DNA from: Enterovibrio coralii
GTDB taxonomy: Bacteria > Pseudomonadota > Gammaproteobacteria > Enterobacterales > Vibrionaceae
Direction: 5' to 3'
Assembly: GCF_001559595.1 (NCBI RefSeq)
Contig: NZ_LNTY01000004.1
Location: 81,827 to 145,826, forward strand
Length of the DNA: 64,000 nt
In this document: positions 18,457 through 28,419 of the stretch, one piece after another
Layout of the letters: each line of letters opens with the position of its first letter
Numbering within the stretch: position 1 is the stretch's first letter
Position numbers and translations under genes: made by a program
The notes under the pieces: model-generated
The model's input: the letters and a program-made list of their open reading frames with translations, nothing else
Databases searched by the model: none
Told to the model about the DNA's origin: nothing

Positions 18457-20384
18457 GTGGAAAAGACATTGGATGTGATTTGCCTTGGGCGTGTCGCGGT
18501 GGATTTTTATGGCGAGCAAGTGGGCTCACGCCTGGAAGACATGCGTACTTTTGCCAAATATCTCGGTGGTTCCTCAGGCAATGTCGCGCATGGAACTGCG
18601 CGTCAAGGATTGAAGTCAGGCATGCTGGCACGCGTAGGTGATGAGCACATGGGGCGTTTCGTTCGCGAAGAACTGGAACGGGTAGGTGTTGATACCAGCA
18701 ATATCATCACTGACAAAGATCGTCTTACCGCACTGGTTGTGTTAGGGATTAAAGACTCAGAAACCTTTCCGCTTATCTTCTACCGTGATAACTGCGCCGA
18801 TCAGGCCATTGTTCCAGAAGACATCGATGAATCTTATATCGCCTCTGCCAAGTGTCTTGCGATTACAGGCACACACCTTTCCAACCCCAACTCACGAGAA
18901 GCGGTGCTGACAGCATTAAGATACGCCCGTAAGCACGGTGTAAGAACGGCACTGGATGTGGACTATCGTCCCGTGCTGTGGGGGCTTACGTCACTTGGTG
19001 ACGGAGAAACGCGTTATATCGAATCCGCTGCGGTAACGCAAAGCCTGCAGGACGTGCTTGGCTTGTTTGATTTGATTGTTGGCACTGAAGAAGAATTTCA
19101 CATCGCGGGTGGCTCAGAAGACTCCGTTTCGGCACTCAGAAAAGTGCGTGAATTTACCCAAGCGACGTTGGTGTGCAAGCGCGGGCCGTTGGGTTGTAGC
19201 GTGTTTGAGCATGAAATTGGCGACTCGCTCGACGATGGCATTACGGTTCACGGTGTTCGCGTAGAAGTGTTGAACGTTCTAGGGGCGGGTGATGCATTCA
19301 TGTCAGGTCTGCTTCGCGGATACATCAATGACGAGCTTGGGAGAAAAGCTGTCGCTATGCCAATGCTTGCGGGGCATTGGTTGTGTCTCGTCATGGTTGC
19401 TCACCTGCAATGCCCACGAAAGAAGAGCTGGACTATTATCTCGCGCATGAAAGTGAAATCCCTCGACCTGATCAGAACACCATGCTTAACCACCTTCATC
19501 GAGTCACGACCCGAGAAAGGGAATGGCCTGAACTGTGTGTCTTAGCGTTTGACCACCGTGCTCAGTTTGTTGAAATGGCGAACGACGCGGGTATCGATGT
19601 CGCTCATATTCCTTATCTCAAGAAACTCATCTGGCAAGCGGTTCAAGACGTCGTGCAAGAGAATGAGATTTCCGGGAAAGCTGGCATTCTCTGTGACTCG
19701 ACATTCGGTATGGATATTCTAAACGATGCCACAGGATTTGGTGACACTGTCACTAATCGTTATTGGGTAGGTCGACCAATTGAGCTACCGGGTTCACGTC
19801 CTCTGCAATTAGAGCATGGCAACATTGGCACTCAACTCGCCAGTTGGCCGAGAGAGCAAGTCGTCAAATGTTTAATGTTCTATCACCCAGATGACGAAAC
19901 CGAACTGAGAGCGCGTCAGGAAGCATTGCTGCGAGAAGTTTATGACGCATGCTGCGCAACGGGTAACGAACTGCTGGTGGAAGTGATTTTGCCGAAAGAG
20001 ATGCCGCAGACATCGACAGACGATGAAAAGAGCTATTACATCCAGAGCATTGCGCGACTTTACGATATCGGCATCAAACCTGATTGGTGGAAGTTGCCGC
20101 CACTTAGCAAATTTGAGTGGAAGCAGGTGGATGCTCTTATTGACGCTCAAGACCCTCATTGTCGAGGCGTTGTTCTCTTGGGATTGGATGCGCCTGTCAG
20201 CGAGCTTCAAACTGGATTTGCGTCTGCGAAAGATAGCGAGCGTGTGAAAGGGTTTGCCGTGGGCAGAACCATCTTTGGTGACCCAAGCAGACAGTGGATG
20301 CAAGGACAAATGGATAACGACCAATTTGTGAATGCGGTGAAAGAGAACTTTCTCTCGCTGATTACGCTTTGGCGATCTAACTAA
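18457..20384 (+). CDS. IolC kinase-DUF2090 aldolase-like fusion (frameshifted)
   Basis: 642 aa when read across one frameshift, matching the roughly 640-aa fused IolC of other proteobacteria. GTG start at 18457 after AGGGAGCGAAAC. Residues 1-310 are a PfkB kinase (GGSSGN, ALDVDYRP, GAGDAF). The frame breaks near 19350; one added T gives KACRYANACGALVVSRHGCSPAMPT, the expected end of the kinase. The C-terminal half is DUF2090 (VLAFDHR, KPDWWKLPP, GFAVGRTIFGDP), a TIM-barrel related to class I aldolases and thought to replace IolJ. Kinase and aldolase of the pathway would then be on one chain. Confidence 0.85.
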
Positions 20385-20409
20385 GGGTTCTGAACAGGGA
20401 AAACTAGCC

Positions 20410-21921
20410 ATGGAAACGATTCAAAACTTTATCAACGGGCAAGTGACGTCAAGCAACAGCGAACGCTTCTCGCCCGTCTACAACCCTGCAACCGGTGAGC
20501 AAACGCGCCAAGTTGTAATGAGCAGTCCCGAAGATGCAAAACACGCGATTTCAGCTGCGCAAAATGCTTTTCGAGCGTGGGCGAAAACGCCGCCACTAAG
20601 ACGCGCCCGCGTGATGTTCAAATTCAAAAGCTTGTTAGAGGAGAACCAAGACAAACTGGCCAAAATGATCAGTAATGAACACGGCAAAGTTTATTCTGAT
20701 GCGGTCGGCGAATTGACCCGAGGCTTGGAAGTGGTTGAATTCGCGTGTGGTATTCCTCATCTTCAAAAAGGGGAGAGTTCAGCTAATGTAGGGTCCGGTG
20801 TCGACAGTCATTCGATTATGCAGCCCTTGGGCGTGTGTGTAGGCATCACGCCGTTTAACTTCCCAGCTATGGTGCCGATGTGGATGTTCCCTATCGCACT
20901 GGCAACGGGCAATACGTTTGTGCTGAAACCCTCGGAAAAAGATCCGTCGCTTGCGCTGATGATGGCTGAATTACTAAAAGAAGCAGGGCTGCCAGATGGC
21001 GTGTTCAATGTGGTAAATGGCGACAAAGAAGCAGTCGATGTCCTGCTTACTGACCCGAGAGTTCAGGCGGTGAGTTTTGTCGGTTCAACGCCTATTGCAG
21101 AGTACATTTACACCACGGCCTCAGCGCATGGTAAGCGTTGCCAAGCACTGGGCGGTGCGAAAAACCATTGTATTTTGATGCCAGATGCGGACTTAGATAT
21201 GGCAAGTGATGCCATCGTAGGTGCGGGATTTGGTGCAGCGGGTGAGCGCTGTATGGCACTTTCTGTGGTTGTTGCAGTTGGCGATGAAATTGCCGACAAG
21301 CTGGTGGCATCATTGTCAAAAAGCATCCATGAAATGCGAGTTGGGCCGGGTATTGTTGATGGTAAAGAAAACGACATGGGACCGGTTATTACTGCCGCGC
21401 ACAGAGACAAAATTCTGGGGTATATCAACGCCGGTGTTGAACAGGGCGCGAAACTGGCCGTGGATGGTCGGGATTATCAGGTAGCGGGCCATGAAAACGG
21501 CTACTTCGTTGGGCCAACATTGTTTGATGACGTGACGCCAGACATGACGATCTATCAGGAAGAAATCTTTGGCCCAGTTTTGTCTGTCGTGCGAGTACCT
21601 GATTACGAGAGTGCGTTAACGCTGATTAACGACCACCAATACGGCAATGGTTCGGCCATTTTCACCCGTGATGGTGAAACCGCCCGACAATTTAGTGAAG
21701 ACGTGTTGGCAGGCATGGTGGGGGTAAATGTGCCTATCCCGGTGCCAATGGCATTTCATAGTTTTGGTGGTTGGAAACGTTCGATCTTCGGGCCGTTGAA
21801 TGTTCACGGCAACGATGGCGTACGTTTCTACACTCGAATGAAAACCGTGACTAGCCGATGGCCAGCAAGTGTGCGACTGGAAACCCACAGCAGCCACTTT
21901 ACGATGCCAACCATGGATTGA
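20410..21921 (+). CDS. iolA: (methyl)malonate-semialdehyde dehydrogenase IolA/MmsA
   Basis: 503 aa, the normal length. Aldehyde dehydrogenase fold: cofactor motif GSTPIAEYIY, the FNFPAMVPMWMFP segment typical of the MmsA branch and the catalytic Cys in GAAGERCMAL near residue 283. It oxidises malonate semialdehyde to acetyl-CoA with CoA and NAD, the last step of inositol breakdown. It starts 25 bases after the DUF2090 fusion, so kinase, aldolase and dehydrogenase form one unit. Confidence 0.93.
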   Translation: METIQNFINGQVTSSNSERFSPVYNPATGEQTRQVVMSSPEDAKHAISAAQNAFRAWAKTPPLRRARVMFKFKSLLEENQDKLAKMISNEHGKVYSDAVGELTRGLEVVEFACGIPHLQKGESSANVGSGVDSHSIMQPLGVCVGITPFNFPAMVPMWMFPIALATGNTFVLKPSEKDPSLALMMAELLKEAGLPDGVFNVVNGDKEAVDVLLTDPRVQAVSFVGSTPIAEYIYTTASAHGKRCQALGGAKNHCILMPDADLDMASDAIVGAGFGAAGERCMALSVVVAVGDEIADKLVASLSKSIHEMRVGPGIVDGKENDMGPVITAAHRDKILGYINAGVEQGAKLAVDGRDYQVAGHENGYFVGPTLFDDVTPDMTIYQEEIFGPVLSVVRVPDYESALTLINDHQYGNGSAIFTRDGETARQFSEDVLAGMVGVNVPIPVPMAFHSFGGWKRSIFGPLNVHGNDGVRFYTRMKTVTSRWPASVRLETHSSHFTMPTMD

Positions 21922-21938
21922 GTGTCGGTACATTTAAG

Positions 21939-21967
21939 AAAAAGCCCGTTATTAATCGGGCTTTTTT
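21939..21967 (+). terminator. terminator after iolA
   Basis: AAAGCCCG / CGGGCTTT stem followed by T6. It may also act on the convergent minus-strand gene. Confidence 0.9.
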
Positions 21968-21977
21968 AGAGCCAAAC

Positions 21978-24227
21978 CTATACTGGTGCCGACTCAGTAA
22001 GTTCACGTTTTTTAGTCGTGACTTCCGCGCAGAAGCCTAACATTTCTTTGCCTTGTGCTTCTTCATCAAACCACGCTTTCAACTCTGACCCTTCCACGTG
22101 GTAGGTATGCGCATCCTGTGCGACAGGCGCGATGGCTCGCATTGGGTCTCTCTCTTCTGTTTCCGCCAGCTCGTCAAATTGGGTACTCCATCGCTGGTGG
22201 ATCTTTCGATTGAGGTCGAGTGTTTTTGATTCCGCAGCGATTCGCTCAAAAGCACGGATCTTGAACACCCAATCTTTAATCAGTGTTGCGAGAGATTTGG
22301 ATTTGATATGCCAAACGGACAAGTTGCTATCGACAGCTTTGTTCTGGTTTTCAACGAAGTCTTTCAATGCGGACTTAGTCGCAGTGAGGTCGTCTTGGTT
22401 GACGTAATTGGGTGCTGACTTCAAGCGCTCAATAATGGACTGCATGTGCGGTAGAACCATTTTGTGAGAGGCTTGCTCAACCAGTTCGACAACGGTTTCA
22501 TTGAGGTTTCGGCGTCTTGCTTTGCAATCCTTCAGACGAACATTTGCTGAGGAGTGGCGCGATTTAACGTAGAGTCGAAGCACGAGCAAAGCAATCGCTG
22601 CACCACCCGCGAACCAAATAAACTCAGGTTTTGCATAAAAGCACCACGCCGTCGCCACGAGAGCGATAAGCAAACAGATATCGAAGAAAATGACTTTGCG
22701 TTTCTCTTTGTTGACGCGTGTTTGCAGCCCGCTTTCTTTTGAATTGGCCGCTTTTCGTTCCTCAATGGCAGACGAAAGTGCATCGGTAAGCTCACCGGCA
22801 AGTTTCAAGTCATTTTCTAGATTGTCTCTGTGTTTTTCGAGATCTTCGCGCTGTTTTGTGTGGCTATCGTAGAACTGAAGCAGGGTAAAACCAGCATGGC
22901 GAAGTGCTAAGAAGTTGTGCCAAACATGCTGATTCGCCAAGTAGAGAGAACGCAAGATGTCTTGCTGATCATTAACCGCCGTCTTTTCATCAATGCTCAC
23001 GTTGAGCACGTTTTCCGACCAATCTTGAATGTCATCGTAATTTTGAGTGAGAGAATGGATGACATCATCAAGCTCAGTACGAAGCGTGCTTTCGATATCT
23101 TTAAACACGGATGCGTTTGTGTTTCCGTATTGGCGAGCCAATTGTTGGTAGTAACTGATATTGGTGGAAAGCAACGCGGCAATGCCTTCTAGCGCGATAC
23201 GTTTGGTGTCTTCGCGGTTGTCCTTTGCGTGCTGGTTTATCAGCATTTCGGCTTTACGTTCTAATATTTCAGTGAATTCACAGTATCCGTAGGCTTGGTC
23301 GAAGTGTTTAGCGGCTTCATTGAACAGACCTTGTTTGGATTGGGCAATGGCGATATGGGTCAAACATGACGCTTTAAGTAAATGCTCATCGTCTTTTAAG
23401 GTCGACAAGGCACGTTTAGAAAGGGTCGTCGCATTTTCCCACAATGCAGCATTGTCTGATTGAAACGCATAGATGCGTCCAAGCCAGAAACAACTGAAGA
23501 AGTCCGAACCAAACTCTTCTGTTGCTAACACCAAGTTCTTTGTCGCTTCCTCAACATGGTTCAATGCCAAGCTTTCAAATGCCCAACGTTTACGTTGTTC
23601 AAAAGAGGCGGCAATGGGGCTCTGCGTGTTGGATGGGTTCGGTTTGTCGAACACTTTCGCGAGTTGTTCTGTTTGCTCAGAATCTGCTTCTGTGCGGCTT
23701 GATGGCGAGTAACCTGCAACTTCAAATAATGCGTCAGCAGAGGTAGGCAAAACATCATCATCACACAACATAGCTAAGATGTGTTTCTCGACCGCTTTCG
23801 CCATGGCAGTGACTGCGTCAGCAGGTTCGGATTCGTGAATACGCTGGATAAAAGCTTGTTTTGGGAGCTTATCGAGAAAGCCCGACATACTTTCACTGAG
23901 CGGCGAGTCGAAATGATCACCAATCAGAAAGGTTAGTGTTTCAAGATCGTGTTCAAGCGCGGTATGCAGCTCGTTTTCGAGATGTGTTTTTCCGTTTGAT
24001 GCGGTTTCACCCAAATCTTTGCCTAGGAGATTTAGGAGATAGCTCGACTGAGACACGCTATGAAGGCTGTTCTCAATGGGTGCTTTTCGAAACGCCTCAA
24101 ACTCAGCGATATGAAAGGGTCGGATCTGGCAGCGTTGAAGAAGCGTTGATTGATTTAGTGCAGTGATAAGCCTTTCTACTACTGGCTTAAACTCTAAGTG
24201 GGAAAAAGAGATATAAATGCTGTCCAC
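21978..24227 (-). CDS. uncharacterised TPR/coiled-coil membrane protein with DUF4062-like N-terminus
   Basis: 749 aa from a GTG at 24227 that follows AAAGGA with good spacing; ATGs at 24269 and 24308 are alternatives without a clear ribosome site. Residues 1-150 (DSIYISFSHLEFKPVVERL, SSYLLNLLGKDLGE, an acidic ENELHTALEHDLETLTFLIGDHFD) follow the pattern of DUF4062/TIR-like sensor domains. This is a weak resemblance by eye. TPR-like helices occupy roughly 210-340, a charged coiled coil about 455-515 and two membrane segments about 520-565. A helical cytoplasmic C-terminus completes it. Single gene, convergent with iolA. The function is unknown. Confidence 0.7.
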   Translation of the reverse strand: MDSIYISFSHLEFKPVVERLITALNQSTLLQRCQIRPFHIAEFEAFRKAPIENSLHSVSQSSYLLNLLGKDLGETASNGKTHLENELHTALEHDLETLTFLIGDHFDSPLSESMSGFLDKLPKQAFIQRIHESEPADAVTAMAKAVEKHILAMLCDDDVLPTSADALFEVAGYSPSSRTEADSEQTEQLAKVFDKPNPSNTQSPIAASFEQRKRWAFESLALNHVEEATKNLVLATEEFGSDFFSCFWLGRIYAFQSDNAALWENATTLSKRALSTLKDDEHLLKASCLTHIAIAQSKQGLFNEAAKHFDQAYGYCEFTEILERKAEMLINQHAKDNREDTKRIALEGIAALLSTNISYYQQLARQYGNTNASVFKDIESTLRTELDDVIHSLTQNYDDIQDWSENVLNVSIDEKTAVNDQQDILRSLYLANQHVWHNFLALRHAGFTLLQFYDSHTKQREDLEKHRDNLENDLKLAGELTDALSSAIEERKAANSKESGLQTRVNKEKRKVIFFDICLLIALVATAWCFYAKPEFIWFAGGAAIALLVLRLYVKSRHSSANVRLKDCKARRRNLNETVVELVEQASHKMVLPHMQSIIERLKSAPNYVNQDDLTATKSALKDFVENQNKAVDSNLSVWHIKSKSLATLIKDWVFKIRAFERIAAESKTLDLNRKIHQRWSTQFDELAETEERDPMRAIAPVAQDAHTYHVEGSELKAWFDEEAQGKEMLGFCAEVTTKKRELTESAPV

Positions 24228-24342
24228 AATACGATCCTTTGCTGATAAAGCTAATAGAAGCTCTGTCATCTTACGTATCGTAGCTTGCCCTGGGTAACAC
24301 AAATGCATTGAAATTAGAGCCAGGGCAAGAGATTACGGCGTT

Positions 24343-25374
24343 TCAGCTGGGTTTGAACATCGCGGCACTGACTTTACTCAGTTCGATGAACTGCCTCGCC
24401 ATTTCGCGGTTTAGCCAAAGGTAACCGTAATAACTGATATCACTGATGTCGTTGGAGGTCTGCGCCAATTGTGCTTTGGTTAAATTTAAAAGCTTTACAT
24501 CAATACTGTCGACTTCCGTCACGCGCTTTTCAGATACTTGCTGTGCGAGCACCTGAAAATTGTCAGAAAGCTGGCTCTGCGCTTTCGTCAGACCTTCCAT
24601 ACTCATGATTTCATCCTGACCTTGTTGTGTTTCCCATTGCGTGCTCAGCAGGGCTTCCAGTTCTGCAAACAGCCGCTTTTCAATCAGAAGGATATCTTTA
24701 AGTACCGCTTTGTTGACGCCTGATTCCACCATCATGTGCGGAATGAGAGATTGCTGCGTTTCAATAATGGTGTTGAGGCGTTCTGCATGAGAGGGCGGAA
24801 ACTTGCCTTGCTGCGCGTGTTGAATGTGTTTGGCGTAGTAGTGACTGCATTCAACGAGGTACTGCTCAAGCAGGTAAATAAATCGCTCCGTGGCTTTTGC
24901 CGGGAAGATGAAAATACTCGCTAAGATGGTCAGGATCGCCGCCCACAGCACGTTGAAGATACGCCATCCTGCCGCGGCGAAATCTGCTGGGCCGCCACCT
25001 GCCACGATAACGATGGTTATCGCTGCCATCAGTGATGCGTACGCGTATTTCTCTTGCGTGTAATACATGGCAGCAATAAGTATGCCGAAGAAGGCGAAAT
25101 GGTGCGTCCAGTGGTATTCAGGCGGGATCAGGAAAAGGGCTAGGCCCAACACCGCTCCAACAACAGTGCCTGTGACACGTTGCTTGGCCTTGGAGAGCAC
25201 ACCGCCAACAAAGGGTATGGCCCCCAGAATTGTCACGGCGGTGATTAGAGCCCAATAACCATAAGGAATGGTGAACATTCGCGTTACCAAAAGGATAACG
25301 CCAAGAACAAATGAAACTCGCAGCATGTACAGCAAGCGAGTGTGTTTTAGAGCAAAAATATCGTAAGAGCGCAT
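24343..25374 (-). CDS. FUSC family membrane protein
   Basis: 343 aa. Five or six membrane segments in the first 150 residues (GVILLVTRMFTIPYGYWALIT, LFLIPPEYHWTHHFAFFGIL) precede a long helical cytoplasmic region. This is the arrangement of the FUSC superfamily (YccS, aromatic-acid and fusaric-acid exporters). It probably exports or controls efflux of an organic acid; the substrate is unknown. No partner membrane-fusion gene is adjacent. The ribosome site before the ATG is weak. Confidence 0.75.
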   Translation of the reverse strand: MRSYDIFALKHTRLLYMLRVSFVLGVILLVTRMFTIPYGYWALITAVTILGAIPFVGGVLSKAKQRVTGTVVGAVLGLALFLIPPEYHWTHHFAFFGILIAAMYYTQEKYAYASLMAAITIVIVAGGGPADFAAAGWRIFNVLWAAILTILASIFIFPAKATERFIYLLEQYLVECSHYYAKHIQHAQQGKFPPSHAERLNTIIETQQSLIPHMMVESGVNKAVLKDILLIEKRLFAELEALLSTQWETQQGQDEIMSMEGLTKAQSQLSDNFQVLAQQVSEKRVTEVDSIDVKLLNLTKAQLAQTSNDISDISYYGYLWLNREMARQFIELSKVSAAMFKPS

Positions 25375-25517
25375 GTTAATTCACAGTCGAGTGTTACGTT
25401 CTGCCTTAAGCATATTCTTAACCTTAATAAAAACATGCCAAAGATTGCGACAGGAACTACCAAAGAGAAGTGCAGAGCAGACGCGTTCGCGTCTGCTCGC
25501 AGAGTCATTCGGCTAGA

Positions 25518-26744
25518 TTAGCCGATAATGGTGAGCGTGGTTTGCAGGATAATCAAGTTGACGATATCAATGAAAAACGCGCCAACGATAGGTACGACCA
25601 TAAAGGCCTGTGGAGAAGGGCCAAATCGGTTCACTACCGACCCCATGTTCATCACGGCAGTAGGTGTTGCACCTAAGCCGAATCCACAGTGACCACTTGC
25701 GATAACCGCGGCATCGTAGTTTTTACCCATGACACGGAATGTCACGAAGTAGGTGAACAATGCCAGCATGACCGATTGCACCATTAGAATGATCAGGAAA
25801 GGTACCGCCAAATCCAGAATATTCCAAAGCTTCAGGCTCATCAAAGCCATTGCAAGGAACAAGGCCAACGAAACCGTACCCAAGATATCGACTGTCTCGA
25901 CATCCATTTTCTTCACTTTCGACACTTCTAAAGCGTTGGTGATCACCACACCAATGAACAGTGCATAAACGAAATCTGGGATCATGAGCCATGAGATTTC
26001 AAAGCTACGAACCCACAGTTCTAAGTACTTTGCACCAGTCACACAGATCAGCAGAACAAACAGCGTTTCGATGACTTTTTTTGCTGTGACTTTGTCTTGC
26101 TCGTTCTCGTTGTAGGTAACCAGCTCAGGGAACTGTTCGTGCGTGTTATTGGTATTCCCGTACTGCGATTTCAGGTTGAATCGCTGAACCAGACGTTGAG
26201 CAACTGGGCTACCAATGATGCCGCCCATGATTAAACCGAAGGTCGCAGACGCCATGGCGATTTCCAGCACATTCTGCATGCCGTATACATCTTGGAACGT
26301 TTGCGCCCAAGCCGCACCTGTACCGTGACCGCCAGACAAGGTGATCGAGCCAGCAATCAAGCCCATCAATGGATCCAAGCCAAGTGCCGTGGCTAACGTA
26401 ATACCCACACCGTTTTGCAGCACGATGTAGACAGATGCAATCGCCAAAAAGACGAAAACCTTCGCCCCGCCTTTGATGAGCTGGGTGTAGTTAGCAGCCA
26501 AGCCTACCGTTGCAAAAAACATCAACATAAAGGTGTGTTGCAGCGGTAAGTGGAATTCCAGTTCGATGCCGTTTAAGTGAAGAACAGTGATACCACTGGC
26601 AACAACCAAACCACCGACGATAGGTTCTGGGATGTTAAATTTCTTTAGAATCGAAACTCTGGCATTAATGAAATGGCCGAGAAAAAGTACAAAAATGGCG
26701 ATGAGGAAGGATTCTAGTGCGCCGACAGAAATTAGTTGATTCAT
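25518..26744 (-). CDS. gltS: sodium/glutamate symporter GltS
   Basis: 408 aa, with typical GltS sequence throughout: FNIPEPIVGGLVVASG near residue 36, GHGTGAAWAQTF in the first re-entrant loop and GHCGFGLGATPTAVMNM in the second. It imports glutamate with sodium across the inner membrane. Single gene with GAGGGTTT before the ATG. The next gene upstream is on the same strand but about 320 bases away. Confidence 0.95.
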   Translation of the reverse strand: MNQLISVGALESFLIAIFVLFLGHFINARVSILKKFNIPEPIVGGLVVASGITVLHLNGIELEFHLPLQHTFMLMFFATVGLAANYTQLIKGGAKVFVFLAIASVYIVLQNGVGITLATALGLDPLMGLIAGSITLSGGHGTGAAWAQTFQDVYGMQNVLEIAMASATFGLIMGGIIGSPVAQRLVQRFNLKSQYGNTNNTHEQFPELVTYNENEQDKVTAKKVIETLFVLLICVTGAKYLELWVRSFEISWLMIPDFVYALFIGVVITNALEVSKVKKMDVETVDILGTVSLALFLAMALMSLKLWNILDLAVPFLIILMVQSVMLALFTYFVTFRVMGKNYDAAVIASGHCGFGLGATPTAVMNMGSVVNRFGPSPQAFMVVPIVGAFFIDIVNLIILQTTLTIIG

Positions 26745-27025
26745 AAACCCTCTTCTATCTCCACATCCTCCTTAATGTGCGAGATCCTTATTTTTAATAT
26801 TCTTCCAAGAGCGAAATTTGCGCCTTTGCCGGCATTCATTGCCAAACAAAATTCCTTTAGCGCGAAAAATTGAGGCGACGTTATCTCATAATGTTGACCC
26901 AGAGCACAAGTCTCACTGCAAAAATATTCATTTGCAACAGGGATGTTACGCGCTTTGTTGGGGACTAAACGCATATAAAGATACTAGATGAAAAGGCGGA
27001 AGATTCGGTGTTAAAAGTGCGAATG
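26745..27025. other. intergenic region upstream of gltS
   Basis: Probable gltS promoter region. A 77-codon open frame runs through it but lacks a ribosome site and a family resemblance, so it is not annotated. Confidence 0.4.
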
Positions 27026-27055
27026 CCACCCGAGAGAACCTTGTCCGTCGGGTGG
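27026..27055 (-). terminator. weak terminator
   Basis: CCACCCGA / TCGGGTGG stem with a 14-base loop just after the stop codon of the minus-strand membrane gene. The T-tract is poor. Confidence 0.45.
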
Positions 27056-27063
27056 TCGCTCTG

Positions 27064-28290
27064 TCATTGTGATATTTTCGGGAACAGCTTGTGACGATAC
27101 ACTGCGACGATGTATGCAATCAGGGGATAGAACCAAATGAGGTGATTGGCGTGGATCTCTTTAAATGTTACTTCAATGATGATGAGTAACAGCGTAAAGC
27201 AGACGATAACGTCTTCAACAGGCAAGTTTTTATCCCAATTGCGGACAAGCAAATAACCCAATGCTGAGAGCTGGGCGAGAGGGAAGAGAACATGCAAAAC
27301 GTCCGGCGTAATGGAATACAAACTCGTGGCGTCATAATTAAGGGTAAACCTTAAGATAAACACGTTTTCAATCAGCCCTTGATAGTCCCAGACCAGCATC
27401 GCAAGCAGCGGCACAGTGCCAAGCGCGCAGCCAATGAGAAAGTGCAGACGGATATCTTTTCTCAAAAACATCGCCAGTAAAAACGCTGCGGGTGAAAACT
27501 TTGTCGCAAAGGACAAACCCATCAAGATTCCAGCCAAAAACCATTGCTCTCGCTGAACAAGAACAAGCCCCGCAAGCAAAAGTGCCACAGGGTAAATATC
27601 GTTCGCACCCACTTTGAGGACTTCAAGCCACAGCCTTTCTGGCATGAAGAACAAAAGCATTGCGATGGCACATGCACTGTAGAACTCCCACTCTCCTTTG
27701 TCTCTCAGGCTATGGGCTAACAACATGCAAAGTGAAACCGCCGTGACGGATAGGAAGAAAATGCTGGTTAGCTTGTATCCGCCATCAGGCATGGCAGCTG
27801 ACAGCGCATAACCAAGAAGCATTCCGGGGCCGTAGTGAAAACCGCGATGTTCTGGTGCCAGTTCATGTCTGACATTTATGGTTTGATCCAAATATGGGTT
27901 TTGCCCTTGTTGAAACAATAACTCCACCGCGTGTTGGGTGGTGTAACCAATGTCGACGGTCGGCGCGGAGGTGGCGAAAGGAAGATAGGTCGAGAGCATT
28001 TTGAATAAAAAGAGGCTCAGCAGAGCTAACGCAAAAATAGTCTCGAGCTTCAACGTTATAAGGCCAACATGATCTTCTTGATCTCTGTGTTTGTAGAGGA
28101 GCAAAACCAATGCGAATAAACCGGAGAAACACAAAAACTTGGTGAGGGGATGTCCCCAGTCGTAATTCTGGAAAAGTCGGTAAATACAGATGATGGATAT
28201 AAGACACACAAACATGGATACAGCGCTTTTTAGCCAATCAAAAGCGAAGCTCTGTATTTCGAGTTTTCGTTGAAGATCTACTACACGCAC
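27064..28290 (-). CDS. polytopic membrane protein, GT-C/GT87-like
   Basis: 408 aa from a GTG at 28290 preceded by GGGGGCCGCT; the frame extends 13 codons further to a TTG. About ten membrane segments. A luminal loop after the second or third helix carries DIGYTTQHAVELLFQQGQNPY and HYGPGMLLGY, and LKVGANDIYPVALLLAGL and GLSFATKFSP lie further on. This layout is seen in DUF2029/GT87 mannosyltransferase-like proteins that use lipid-linked sugars. Neither donor nor acceptor is known. It stands alone between gltS and adenine deaminase. Confidence 0.65.
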   Translation of the reverse strand: MRVVDLQRKLEIQSFAFDWLKSAVSMFVCLISIICIYRLFQNYDWGHPLTKFLCFSGLFALVLLLYKHRDQEDHVGLITLKLETIFALALLSLFLFKMLSTYLPFATSAPTVDIGYTTQHAVELLFQQGQNPYLDQTINVRHELAPEHRGFHYGPGMLLGYALSAAMPDGGYKLTSIFFLSVTAVSLCMLLAHSLRDKGEWEFYSACAIAMLLFFMPERLWLEVLKVGANDIYPVALLLAGLVLVQREQWFLAGILMGLSFATKFSPAAFLLAMFLRKDIRLHFLIGCALGTVPLLAMLVWDYQGLIENVFILRFTLNYDATSLYSITPDVLHVLFPLAQLSALGYLLVRNWDKNLPVEDVIVCFTLLLIIIEVTFKEIHANHLIWFYPLIAYIVAVYRHKLFPKISQ

Positions 28291-28419
28291 AGCGGCCCCC
28301 TGACTACGGGAACGTCTTTTGACGTACAAAAGGCTCGACTACTTTCCCCTTTTGTAAGCTTAGTCTCGATTTGAGGCCGTGCGCGCCATTTCTAATAGGT
28401 TTTGGTGATCGACGTAGTC

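Noticed and set aside
26741..26974. 77-codon frame upstream of gltS
   Set aside because: No ribosome site, overlaps the gltS start, and no resemblance to a known leader.
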